Shown here one piece after another: positions 29,168-36,432 of a DNA stretch of 36,432 nucleotides (the first letter of the stretch is position 1; the number at the start of each line of letters is the position of its first letter). The stretch is from Acidimicrobiia bacterium. Lineage in GTDB: Bacteria; Actinomycetota; Acidimicrobiia; IMCC26256; PALSA-555. The DNA lies in assembly GCA_009694295.1 (NCBI GenBank), contig SHVJ01000001.1, positions 71,286 through 107,717 of the forward strand, read 5' to 3'. The position numbers and the translations under genes are program-made. The notes under the pieces are model-generated. The model had not been told where the DNA came from and did no database searches. It saw nothing but the letters and a program-made list of their open reading frames with translations.

Positions 29168-29202
29168 CGCAACCGTGCGCGAAGCCGAAACGCGCGGACT
29201 AG

Positions 29203-29496
29203 CTACTTCCCAACCTTCGCCAGCACGTCGCGGCTGGTGAGGATGAGCAGGTCTTCTCCGTCGATCGTGATCTCGGTCCCGCCGTACTTCGAGTAGACGA
29301 CCATGTCGCCAACCTTCAGATCCATGGGCACGACTTCACCCGTCTGCTCGGCGCGGCGCCCCGGACCCACAGCCAGGACTTCACCCTGCTGGGGCTTCTC
29401 CTTGGCGGTGTCGGGGATGACCAGTCCGCTGACGGTCATCTCTTCGGGCTCACTCGACCGGACCACGATGCGGTCCTCCAGCGGCTGCAACTTCAT
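29203..29496 (-). CDS. groES: co-chaperonin GroES
   Basis: [46 protein letters not shown]...; CAGGAGG SD. Confidence 0.97.
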   Translation of the reverse strand: MKLQPLEDRIVVRSSEPEEMTVSGLVIPDTAKEKPQQGEVLAVGPGRRAEQTGEVVPMDLKVGDMVVYSKYGGTEITIDGEDLLILTSRDVLAKVGK

Positions 29497-29543
29497 ACGA
29501 ACGCCTCCTGCGGCATGTCTTGGCTTGGGTGACTTCAAGAACT

Positions 29544-29570
29544 CTGGCACTCACAAGGGGTGAGTGCTAA
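29544..29570 (-). promoter_or_regulatory. CIRCE element (HrcA operator)
   Basis: Minus strand TTAGCACTC-N9-GAGTGCCAG versus consensus TTAGCACTC-N9-GAGTGCTAA. Confidence 0.88.
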
Positions 29571-29574
29571 CGCC

Positions 29575-29603
29575 AAGATAGACGCCCATCCGCTTTCCGG
29601 CAA
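29575..29603 (-). promoter_or_regulatory. predicted groES promoter
   Basis: Minus strand TTGCCG-N17-TATCTT ending just upstream of CIRCE. Confidence 0.5.
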
Positions 29604-29709
29604 ATGGGCAGCACTCCCGGCACATGGGCAGCACTCCCGGCACATGGGCAGCACTCCCGGCACATGGGCAGCACTCCCGGCAAATGGGCAGCACTCCCGG
29701 CACATGGGC
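29601..29709. repeat. 20-bp tandem repeat array (5 full copies plus partial)
   Basis: CA[A/C]ATGGGCAGCACTCCCGG at 29601, 29621, 29641, 29661, 29681, then CACATGGGC. Confidence 0.97.
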
Positions 29710-29733
29710 CGGACGCCTGGGCGGGAGGTCGGT

Positions 29734-30729
29734 CTAGGTGATCGAGAGACTGGGATTGACCCCGGCGTCGAGCGGTGTGGGTCCGTCGGACTGGAGCCGC
29801 CACCAGGCGGTGGCCGCGATCATCGCGGCGTTGTCGGTGCACAGATCCGGCGGCGGCAGGAAGGCAGCGCGGCCAGTGGCCTCGGCCACCTCGGCCACCC
29901 GGGCCCGCAGACGGGAGTTGGCCGCCACCCCGCCACCGAGCACCAGCGTGGAGGCACCGGCCTCGTCGGCCGCTCGCACGAGCTTGTCGACGAGTTGATC
30001 CACGACCGCTTCCTGGAACGACGCGGCCACGTCGGCGATCGCTCCGTCGGGATCGCGACGCCGGTGCTGCACGACGGCGGTCTTGAGCCCGGAGAACGAG
30101 AAGTCGGGCTCGCCGGGCATCGCGCGAGGAAAGGCGATGGCCGCCGGATCGCCGTCTCGCGCGAGACGGTCGATGAGCGGTCCGCCCGGGTACCCGAGGC
30201 CGAGGTGGCGCGCCACCTTGTCGAACGCCTCACCCGCGGCGTCGTCGACCGTTTGGCCCACGACGCGCATGTTGGCGTGCCCTTCGAAGATGACGACGAG
30301 CGTGTGACCACCGGAAGCGACGAGCACGGCGAGGGGTGGCTCGAGGTTGGGCTGCTCGAGCCACGCGGCGTAGCAATGCGCTTCGAGGTGGTTCACACCC
30401 ACATAGGGGAGATCGGCGACGAGCGCGAGCGCCTTGGCCGCGCTCACCCCCACGAGCAGCGCGCCGGCCAGGCCGGGACCACTGGTCGCAGCGATCGCGG
30501 TGAGGTCACGCAACTCGACGCCCGCGTCGCCGAGCGCGTCGGCGATGACCGGACCGATGAGCTCCACGTGCGCGCGACTCGCGATTTCGGGAACCACACC
30601 ACCGAAGCGCGCGTGCAGATCGACCTGACTCGACACGACCGACGACAGGATCTCCGTGCCGTGCGCGACGACCGCAGCCGCGGTCTCGTCGCACGACGTT
30701 TCAATGGCCAGGATGGCTTCAGCTACCAA
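29734..30729 (-). CDS. tsaD: tRNA N6-threonylcarbamoyladenosine synthase subunit TsaD
   Basis: ILAIETSCDETAAAVV, GPGLAGALLVGVSAAKALA, NHLEAHCYAAWL, LVLGGGVAANSRLR. Confidence 0.96.
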   Translation of the reverse strand: MVAEAILAIETSCDETAAAVVAHGTEILSSVVSSQVDLHARFGGVVPEIASRAHVELIGPVIADALGDAGVELRDLTAIAATSGPGLAGALLVGVSAAKALALVADLPYVGVNHLEAHCYAAWLEQPNLEPPLAVLVASGGHTLVVIFEGHANMRVVGQTVDDAAGEAFDKVARHLGLGYPGGPLIDRLARDGDPAAIAFPRAMPGEPDFSFSGLKTAVVQHRRRDPDGAIADVAASFQEAVVDQLVDKLVRAADEAGASTLVLGGGVAANSRLRARVAEVAEATGRAAFLPPPDLCTDNAAMIAATAWWRLQSDGPTPLDAGVNPSLSIT

Positions 30730-30736
30730 CGCCTGC

Positions 30737-31288
30737 CTACCAACGTCGGGGCTCTTCGTAGACCGTCTCGCCGGGGATGGAGCGCTGGATGCTGTCGAGC
30801 AACGCGGAGTACTCGGGCGCGTCGACCGCGTGCACCCACATCACCAGCGCGTCTTCGGCCTTCTCGGCTTCCTGGTAGTAGTTCTTGCGCACACCCACGG
30901 GGGCGAAGCCGAAGCGGCGATAGAGGTGTTGCGCCGCGAGGTTGCCGAGCCGTACTTCGAGGGTGAGGTTCAAGGCGTCGCGGGCGAGCGCCTCACGGGC
31001 GAGGGCGATCATCAGCCGTGTGCCCAGCTTGTGACGGTGCCAGCTCGGGTCGACGGCGATCGTCATGATGTGGCCGTCTTCGGCACTCATCATGAGCCCG
31101 GCGTACCCCACCACGTCGCGCCCGACCCGCGCCACGAAGTACGAACGGGTAGCCCGCAACGCCAGCTCCGAGAGGAACAGCGAGTGGCTCCACGGCCGCG
31201 GGTACACCTGTTGCTCGATGCGGAGCACCGACCGGACATGGCGCCGGCGCATCGCCGCGATCTCGACGGTCAGGGGCTCCGTGATCAT
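30737..31288 (-). CDS. rimI: ribosomal-protein-alanine N-acetyltransferase (GNAT)
   Basis: GNAT fold: IEQQVYPRPWSHSLFLSEL, HIMTIAVDPSWHRHKLGTRLMIAL, LEVRLGNLAAQHLYRRFGFAPVGVRKNYY; tsa-cluster context. Confidence 0.92.
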   Translation of the reverse strand: MITEPLTVEIAAMRRRHVRSVLRIEQQVYPRPWSHSLFLSELALRATRSYFVARVGRDVVGYAGLMMSAEDGHIMTIAVDPSWHRHKLGTRLMIALAREALARDALNLTLEVRLGNLAAQHLYRRFGFAPVGVRKNYYQEAEKAEDALVMWVHAVDAPEYSALLDSIQRSIPGETVYEEPRRW

Positions 31289-31321
31289 GCTGGTTCAGTG
31301 ATCATGCTGGTCCGTAGTCAT
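31286..31321 (-). repeat. imperfect tandem duplications of the rimI start region
   Basis: Minus strand: ATGACTACGGACCAGC / ATGATCACTGAACCAGC / ATGATCACGGAGCCC. Confidence 0.8.
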
Positions 31322-31333
31322 GGGTGCTCTTCG

Positions 31334-32050
31334 TCACCGGGGCGTCTCCCAGTGAAGCTCGGCGTCACTCTCGCGTAGGTACATGGGATGCACGTCCCAG
31401 GGTTGCACGAACTCTTCCCGCTCGACCCGCCCGGCAGCCAGCTGCACCAGGGCAGCCACGCTCGGGTACTCGAACTCGGGGCCGGCCATCTCCGACCGAT
31501 CGAGGCCGGCGAACTGCTCCCGGTACCGGGTCACGCCGTCGCCGGCGAGGAGCACGTGCTCACTCCCGGCTTGGAGATCGGCGATGAGGTCTTCCACCGA
31601 CCCGACCGTGTAGTCGCCTTCGCGCTGTACGCCACCGGGCACGACGCGGTAGCGCGCCGAGAAGACCTCGCGCCGACGGGCGTCGATCACCGGCACCACG
31701 AGCGCGTGCGCGTGTCCCTCTTCCAGAAGGGCTGGAGGCGCGGCGATGAGATCCAAACTCGAGGCGGAGACGACCGGGATGCCGAGCGCCTGGGCCATCA
31801 CCTTGGCGGTGGTGACGCCGACCCGAAGGCCGGTGAACAAACCCGGGCCGATCCCGACAGCGATGGCCCCGAGCTGGTCGAGGCGCACGCCCGACTCGTC
31901 GCACACGTGCTGGATGGCCGGCGCGAGCTGCTCCGCGTGACGGCGATCGCCCGCGATCAGCACCTCGGCCAGCACGCCACCGCCGTCGGCCGAATCCCCG
32001 ATCGCGACGCCCACCTGCGAAGTGGCGGTGTCCATCCCGAGTATGAACAT
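31334..32050 (-). CDS. tsaB: tRNA threonylcarbamoyladenosine biosynthesis protein TsaB
   Basis: [55 protein letters not shown]. Confidence 0.94.
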   Translation of the reverse strand: MFILGMDTATSQVGVAIGDSADGGGVLAEVLIAGDRRHAEQLAPAIQHVCDESGVRLDQLGAIAVGIGPGLFTGLRVGVTTAKVMAQALGIPVVSASSLDLIAAPPALLEEGHAHALVVPVIDARRREVFSARYRVVPGGVQREGDYTVGSVEDLIADLQAGSEHVLLAGDGVTRYREQFAGLDRSEMAGPEFEYPSVAALVQLAAGRVEREEFVQPWDVHPMYLRESDAELHWETPR

Positions 32051-32544
32051 CAGGCGTCCAGGAGCGCCGCGACCGCGTCGGCGCGCGCCGTCCACGTCGG
32101 CCCGGCGACGGTGAAGCGCAAGGTTCGACCTTCTTCATCGTCGACAAGCTCAGAATCCGGGAGCTCGATCTCGACGAGCAGATGATCCGCGGGGAGGAAA
32201 CCCGAGACAGCGTCGCCCCACTCGACCACGGTGACCGCTTCGTCGGCGGCGAGGTCCTCCAGCCCGAGGTCGAGCAGCTCCTGCGCGTGATCGAGTCGGT
32301 ACACGTCGACATGGAGCATGCGCATGGAACCGGAGTACTCGCGCACGATCGTGAACGTCGGGCTGACGACGGTCTCCGTGATGCTGAGACCCTCGGCGAT
32401 GCCCTTGGCCAACTCCGTCTTCCCGGCACCGAGCTGCCCGGCGAGCAACACCACATCGCCTGCTTGCAGGATGCGCGCAAGCTCGCGACCGATGGCTCGG
32501 GTCTCGCTGGGTGAGTGGGAGACCAGCGTCGAGTGTTGACTCAT
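32050..32544 (-). CDS. tsaE: tRNA threonylcarbamoyladenosine biosynthesis ATPase TsaE
   Basis: [52 protein letters not shown]. Confidence 0.95.
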   Translation of the reverse strand: MSQHSTLVSHSPSETRAIGRELARILQAGDVVLLAGQLGAGKTELAKGIAEGLSITETVVSPTFTIVREYSGSMRMLHVDVYRLDHAQELLDLGLEDLAADEAVTVVEWGDAVSGFLPADHLLVEIELPDSELVDDEEGRTLRFTVAGPTWTARADAVAALLDA

Positions 32545-32560
32545 CTCTGCGGAACGCCCT

Positions 32561-33154
32561 TCAGGCGAAGGTGCGAGCCAACGCGCGCTTCGCCACCACG
32601 AAGTCGGCGCGCGACTGCGCCAACGCGCCGCCGCCATTGCGAAGCACTGCCGAGGGGTGCAACGTCGGCACGAGCGTGACGTTGCTCCCTGCGACCGTCA
32701 CCGCGAATTCTTGGCCCCGCAGCTTGGTGATCCCCTCCTTGGTGTCGAGCAACAGCTTCGTGGCGAAGTTGCCGAGCGTCATAATCACCTTCGGCGCCAG
32801 GAACCCGAGCTGCGCCTCGAGGTACGGACGGCACGCGGCAATTTCCTCAGGTTGCGGATCGCGGTTCCCGGGCGGCCGACACTTCACGACGTTCGCGATG
32901 TACACCTCGTCACGCGTCATCCCGATGCCATCGATCAGACGAGTGAGCAGCTGGCCCGCGCGCCCGACGAACGGGATCCCCTGCTTGTCTTCCTCGGCAC
33001 CCGGTCCCTCACCCACGAACACGAGGTCGGCGTTTGACGCGCCGGCGCCGAACACCACCTGAGTTCGTCCCTGCTCGGCCAACGGACACTTCGTGCACGC
33101 GAGCGCGTCATGCTCGAGGTCTTCCCACGAGTTCCAGATCGGTGCCTCGAGCAT
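32561..33154 (-). CDS. family 4 (Fe-S) uracil-DNA glycosylase
   Basis: [19 protein letters not shown]...[53 protein letters not shown]. Confidence 0.94.
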   Translation of the reverse strand: MLEAPIWNSWEDLEHDALACTKCPLAEQGRTQVVFGAGASNADLVFVGEGPGAEEDKQGIPFVGRAGQLLTRLIDGIGMTRDEVYIANVVKCRPPGNRDPQPEEIAACRPYLEAQLGFLAPKVIMTLGNFATKLLLDTKEGITKLRGQEFAVTVAGSNVTLVPTLHPSAVLRNGGGALAQSRADFVVAKRALARTFA

Positions 33155-33171
33155 GGGTTGAAGTCTGCCCC

Positions 33172-34086
33172 CTACGTCTGGCGGACGGCGTTGCGCACCG
33201 CCTCAGCGACTGCGTCGGTGGCAGCCACGCGCAGGCGATCCAGGCCTGTGGGCGCGTCGAGTTCCCGCGTGCCGGTCGCGAGTGCGATCACGAGATCGCC
33301 GTCGTACCGGGTGTGCGATGGGGAGATCGCTCGCGCGAGGCCGTGATGCCCGCTCTCGGCCAGCAGTCGGCACTCCAGCTTCGTGAGCGCGGCGTCGGTG
33401 GCGATCACGACCAACGTGGTGTTTTCAACTGGGCTGGTGTTCTCGAAGAGGCTCTCTTCAGGATCAGGGAAGGCACCGACTTCCTCGGGTGCCGTGGAAC
33501 CGGCGAGGATCGAGCCGTCGCCGTCGACCACATCGCCGACCGCGTTGACCACCACAATCGCCTGGACGCCCGGACCCGTGGCCACACCGAGACCACCGGC
33601 CACCGCGTGCTCAGCGCCGCGCCACTTTCCGATGGTCGCACCTGTCCCCGCGCCAACCCTGCCTGACACGGGCCCAGACGCGGGCCCAGACGCGGGAACG
33701 GATTCCGCCGCGTCGGCGGCTTCGGCCGCAAGCCGACCCTGCACCGCGCCGGGGGGCTTGTCTTGGCCTTCAACCCCAGCCAAGTCGTAGATCGCTGCGG
33801 TCGGCACGATGGGTACCGGACCGCCACGCGTTGGATACCCGCGGTCGCGTTCGGCCAGCCACGCCATCACTCCATCCGCTGTGGCCAACCCGAATGCCGA
33901 ACCGCCGGTGAGCACGACTGCGTCGACGTGCTCGACGGTGCGAATGGGATCGAGGAGGGCGGTCTCGCGCGTGGCCGGCGCGCCGCCGCGTACCTCACAC
34001 GAACCAACGGTCCCGGGCGGACACAAAACCACGGACACGCCGGTTCCGTTTCCGGTCCAGTGGCCCAGCTGAATCCCGGTCTTCAC
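33172..34086 (-). CDS. peptidase family S58 (DmpA-like aminopeptidase)
   Basis: GIQLGHWTGNGTGVSVVLCPPGTVGSCEVRGGAPATRETALLDP, VLTGGSAFGLATADGVMAWL, GRVGAGTGATIGKWRG. Confidence 0.92.
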   Translation of the reverse strand: MKTGIQLGHWTGNGTGVSVVLCPPGTVGSCEVRGGAPATRETALLDPIRTVEHVDAVVLTGGSAFGLATADGVMAWLAERDRGYPTRGGPVPIVPTAAIYDLAGVEGQDKPPGAVQGRLAAEAADAAESVPASGPASGPVSGRVGAGTGATIGKWRGAEHAVAGGLGVATGPGVQAIVVVNAVGDVVDGDGSILAGSTAPEEVGAFPDPEESLFENTSPVENTTLVVIATDAALTKLECRLLAESGHHGLARAISPSHTRYDGDLVIALATGTRELDAPTGLDRLRVAATDAVAEAVRNAVRQT

Positions 34087-35162
34087 ACCGAGGCCGCGTC
34101 GGGGGCTTGCTCGCCGGAGTACGCGCCTACCTCACGGGCGAAGTCGAGCAACAGGTCGTCCAATGCAACGGCTCGTTCCAACATGATCGTGTGGCCGGCT
34201 CGCTCCAAGAGGACGAGCCGCGCCCCAGGAATGAGGCGTGCCATGCGCCGCGACTCTGCCGGCGGCGTGAGCAGATCAGCCGTGCCACCGATGACCAAGG
34301 TGGGCAGATCGATACGCGAGAGATCGGGCGTGAGGTCCATGCCAATCAACATCCGCAGAGCTTCACGGCCTGTCTCGACTGGGCACGTGGCGAGCATCTC
34401 GCGGATGAGCTCCACGTGGCTCGCCACCGGGTCGCGGCCGAAGCCCAACCGCGTGAGCATGAGCCCGAGATCCGGGTTGGCCATGATCCGGCCGAGCTCG
34501 AGCTTGTCCGACGCCCGCTCGGCAAGAGAACGTAAGCGCCGCGTCGCGCTCACCTGCATCTTGGCCAGCGACGAGAGCAACACGAGCCCTCGCACCCGCG
34601 TGCGCGCGATCTCGGGGAACTGCACCGCGAACGCTTGCGCGGCCACACCGCCCATCGAGTGACCAACGAGGATGACGTTTCGTAGGTCGAGTGTTTCGAG
34701 CAACGTGCGCACGTCCCAGGCGAGGTTCTCGATCGAGTGGCCGGTGTCGCCGCTCACCGACTCGCCGTGGCCGCGTGTGTCGAACGCAACGACTCGCACG
34801 CCATTTTCCTGCAGCGAAGCATGACTTGGCAAGGAAGCGAACTGCTTCACCCACACCCGCGAGTCGATGGTGACGCCGTGCGAGAGGACGATGCAGAGCT
34901 CTTCGGGTCCTGACGGATCAGGAGTTTGGGACCCCGAGTCGAAGACCTGGATACTGCCGCCGTCGTGGCTCGGGAGCCGTCGTTGCGACACGCTCGCCAG
35001 GAACGTCGCAAGCATCTCGTCGAGCACACCGGCGTCGGGATCGGGTCGATTGCTGAGCCCATGGCGCACCGCGCGCTGCGCGGCGTAGCCGGCTCCGACG
35101 AGTCCGGCCGCGACGCCAACCGTGATACCGGCAACCTTGAGCGCTCGCTTCCCGGCGCTCAT
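34083..35162 (-). CDS. alpha/beta hydrolase
   Basis: VLSHGVTIDSRVW, VVAFDTRGHGESVSG, VILVGHSMGGVAAQAFA, GGTADLLTPPAESR, ERAGHTIMLE. Confidence 0.93.
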   Translation of the reverse strand: MSAGKRALKVAGITVGVAAGLVGAGYAAQRAVRHGLSNRPDPDAGVLDEMLATFLASVSQRRLPSHDGGSIQVFDSGSQTPDPSGPEELCIVLSHGVTIDSRVWVKQFASLPSHASLQENGVRVVAFDTRGHGESVSGDTGHSIENLAWDVRTLLETLDLRNVILVGHSMGGVAAQAFAVQFPEIARTRVRGLVLLSSLAKMQVSATRRLRSLAERASDKLELGRIMANPDLGLMLTRLGFGRDPVASHVELIREMLATCPVETGREALRMLIGMDLTPDLSRIDLPTLVIGGTADLLTPPAESRRMARLIPGARLVLLERAGHTIMLERAVALDDLLLDFAREVGAYSGEQAPDAASV

Positions 35163-35246
35163 GTTCGGGCGCTCATGTTCGGGCGCTCATGTTCGGGCGC
35201 TCATGTTCGGGCGCTCATGTTCGGGCGCTCATGTTCGGGCGCTCAT
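35161..35246 (-). repeat. 14-bp tandem array (6 copies) of closed ATG...TGA mini-ORFs
   Basis: Minus-strand unit ATGAGCGCCCGAAC x6; plus-strand ATGTTCGGGCGCTC from 35161 to 35244. Seven ATGs; the last is the hydrolase start. Confidence 0.97.
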
Positions 35247-36406
35247 GCCTCACCCAGATACACGCGGGGAACCCGGGGGCCAAGGCGAGTCGTCACCTCG
35301 TACGAGATGATCCCGAGCTTCTCGGCCCACTCAATTGCAGTGATCTCTTCGGTGCCCTGACTACCAATCAGCACAACCTCATCATCCACCGCGACTACCG
35401 GCACGCCGGGCGCAGCCGAAGACAGGTCGACGACAAGCTGATCCATGGTCACGGAACCGGCGATGCGGTGCCGGCGGCCACCGATGAGCACTTGGCCACC
35501 CACAAGACCGAGATTACGAGGGACACCGTCGGCGTAGCCCGCGGGAACGGTGGCGACCTGAGTATCGGCGGCGGCGGTGAAGTGCCGTCCGTACGACACG
35601 CTCTCTCCGGCCGCGAGCGGCTTCACGTGCGAGACCTTCGCCTTCAGCGCGAGCGCCGGACGCAACGGCACGCGCCCCGCGAGTGCGGGCGACGGTGGGA
35701 TGCCGTAGATCGCGATTCCACAGCGCACGAGGTTGAACCGGGCACGCGGATGCGCGATCGCCCCAGCAGAGTTGGCCGCGTGCACCAGTGGCGGCACGCG
35801 ACTGCGCGCGTGAAGCGCGGCGAGCAGCGCATCGAAGCGGTCGAGCTGTTGGTTGGTATACGGGTTGTCGGGCTCATCGGCCACGGCGAGGTGGGTGCAC
35901 ACCCCTTCCAGCACGAGTTCCGAACGAGATTCGATGCGCTCGATGAGTGAGATCGCGGCATCAGGCGCGCACCCCACTCGGTGCATGCCCGTGTCGACCT
36001 TGAGATGCACCGGGAGCGGCTGAGCCCTCCCCTCGTGGGCCTCCCCAGCATCAGCGACTGCCTGCGCAAGCGCGTCGATCCCGTTCGCCGTGTAGACGAC
36101 GGGCGTGAGCCCACGGGCAACGACGGTCGCGGCCGCGGCCGGGACCGGTTCCGAAAGCACGAGGATGCGCGCGTCGATTCCCGCGTCGCGCAGCTCCACG
36201 CCTTCCTCCACGAGCGCAACGCCGAGCCACGTGGCCCCCGCTTCGATCGCGGCCCGCGCCACTGGCACCGCGCCGTGCCCGTACGCGTTGGCCTTCACCA
36301 CCGCGAGCAGCTCCGCCGCGGCTGCGGCGCCGATGAGCGTGCAGACGTTGTGGCGGATGGCGTCGAGATCGACCTCGGCCCAGACCGGTCGAAAGTCCTG
36401 CGTCAC
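35243..36406 (-). CDS. alr: alanine racemase
   Basis: PVWAEVDLDAIRHNVCTLIGAAAAAELLAVVKANAYGHGAVPVARAA, HLKVDTGMHRVG, SYGRHFTAAADTQVATVPAGYADGVPR. Confidence 0.95.
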   Translation of the reverse strand: MTQDFRPVWAEVDLDAIRHNVCTLIGAAAAAELLAVVKANAYGHGAVPVARAAIEAGATWLGVALVEEGVELRDAGIDARILVLSEPVPAAAATVVARGLTPVVYTANGIDALAQAVADAGEAHEGRAQPLPVHLKVDTGMHRVGCAPDAAISLIERIESRSELVLEGVCTHLAVADEPDNPYTNQQLDRFDALLAALHARSRVPPLVHAANSAGAIAHPRARFNLVRCGIAIYGIPPSPALAGRVPLRPALALKAKVSHVKPLAAGESVSYGRHFTAAADTQVATVPAGYADGVPRNLGLVGGQVLIGGRRHRIAGSVTMDQLVVDLSSAAPGVPVVAVDDEVVLIGSQGTEEITAIEWAEKLGIISYEVTTRLGPRVPRVYLGEA

Positions 36407-36432
36407 AAGCCGTGACTCACGTGATGTCGGCC

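Noticed and set aside
29601-29709. Possible CRISPR array
   Set aside because: Units are contiguous with no variable spacers; simple tandem repeat.
30184-30197. CCGGGTACCCGAG dyad resembling the intergenic elements at 22.2 and 23.7 kb
   Set aside because: Inside tsaD coding sequence (GYPG); lacks the CCCTACGGG and CTAGATT blocks.
33669-33700. 12-bp tandem repeat (CGGGCCCAGACG) in the S58 peptidase gene
   Set aside because: Encodes a short SGPA/SGPV linker; ordinary low-complexity coding repeat.
35161-35244. Possible CRISPR or phase-variation tract inside a CDS
   Set aside because: No spacers. The tract lies between genes, and each unit is closed by a stop, so copy change cannot shift a gene frame.
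1-36432. tRNA, rRNA, transposase, integrase or prophage genes
   Set aside because: Nothing resembling these was recognised; the window is housekeeping and conserved-hypothetical genes apart from the intein.

Overview
This is a high-GC window, probably actinobacterial and possibly Acidimicrobiia (inferred from gene content and synteny; not verified). It is mostly ordinary housekeeping genes: mdh, icd, folD, purH, purN, sucCD, a pcrA/uvrD-type helicase, dtd, class I fda, guaA, guaB3, groES, tsaD/rimI/tsaB/tsaE, a family-4 UDG, a peptidase S58 and alr. The less ordinary parts are: (1) a five-gene block at about 600-6570, TerB-like/CbbX-type AAA+ ATPase - SBP-like protein - SBP+VWA fusion - small membrane/coiled-coil protein - PspA, with no ABC permease or ATPase; it looks like an envelope-stress assembly. 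(2) A 140-aa mini-intein inside helicase motif III of PcrA/UvrD. (3) A 14-bp tandem array at the alr/hydrolase junction in which every unit is a closed ORF (ATG AGC GCC CGA ACA TGA) whose stop overlaps the next start, forming a possible termination-reinitiation relay. Related start-region duplications or relay micro-ORFs occur upstream of rimI and between the VWA gene and the following gene. (4) A 5 x 20-bp tandem array abutting a predicted groES promoter, just upstream of a CIRCE operator, with the CIRCE half-site core AGCACTC in every unit. Several strong inverted repeats and two similar intergenic dyads are also listed. No tRNA, rRNA, CRISPR or transposon was recognised. All functional proposals come from reading the sequence, with no database search.
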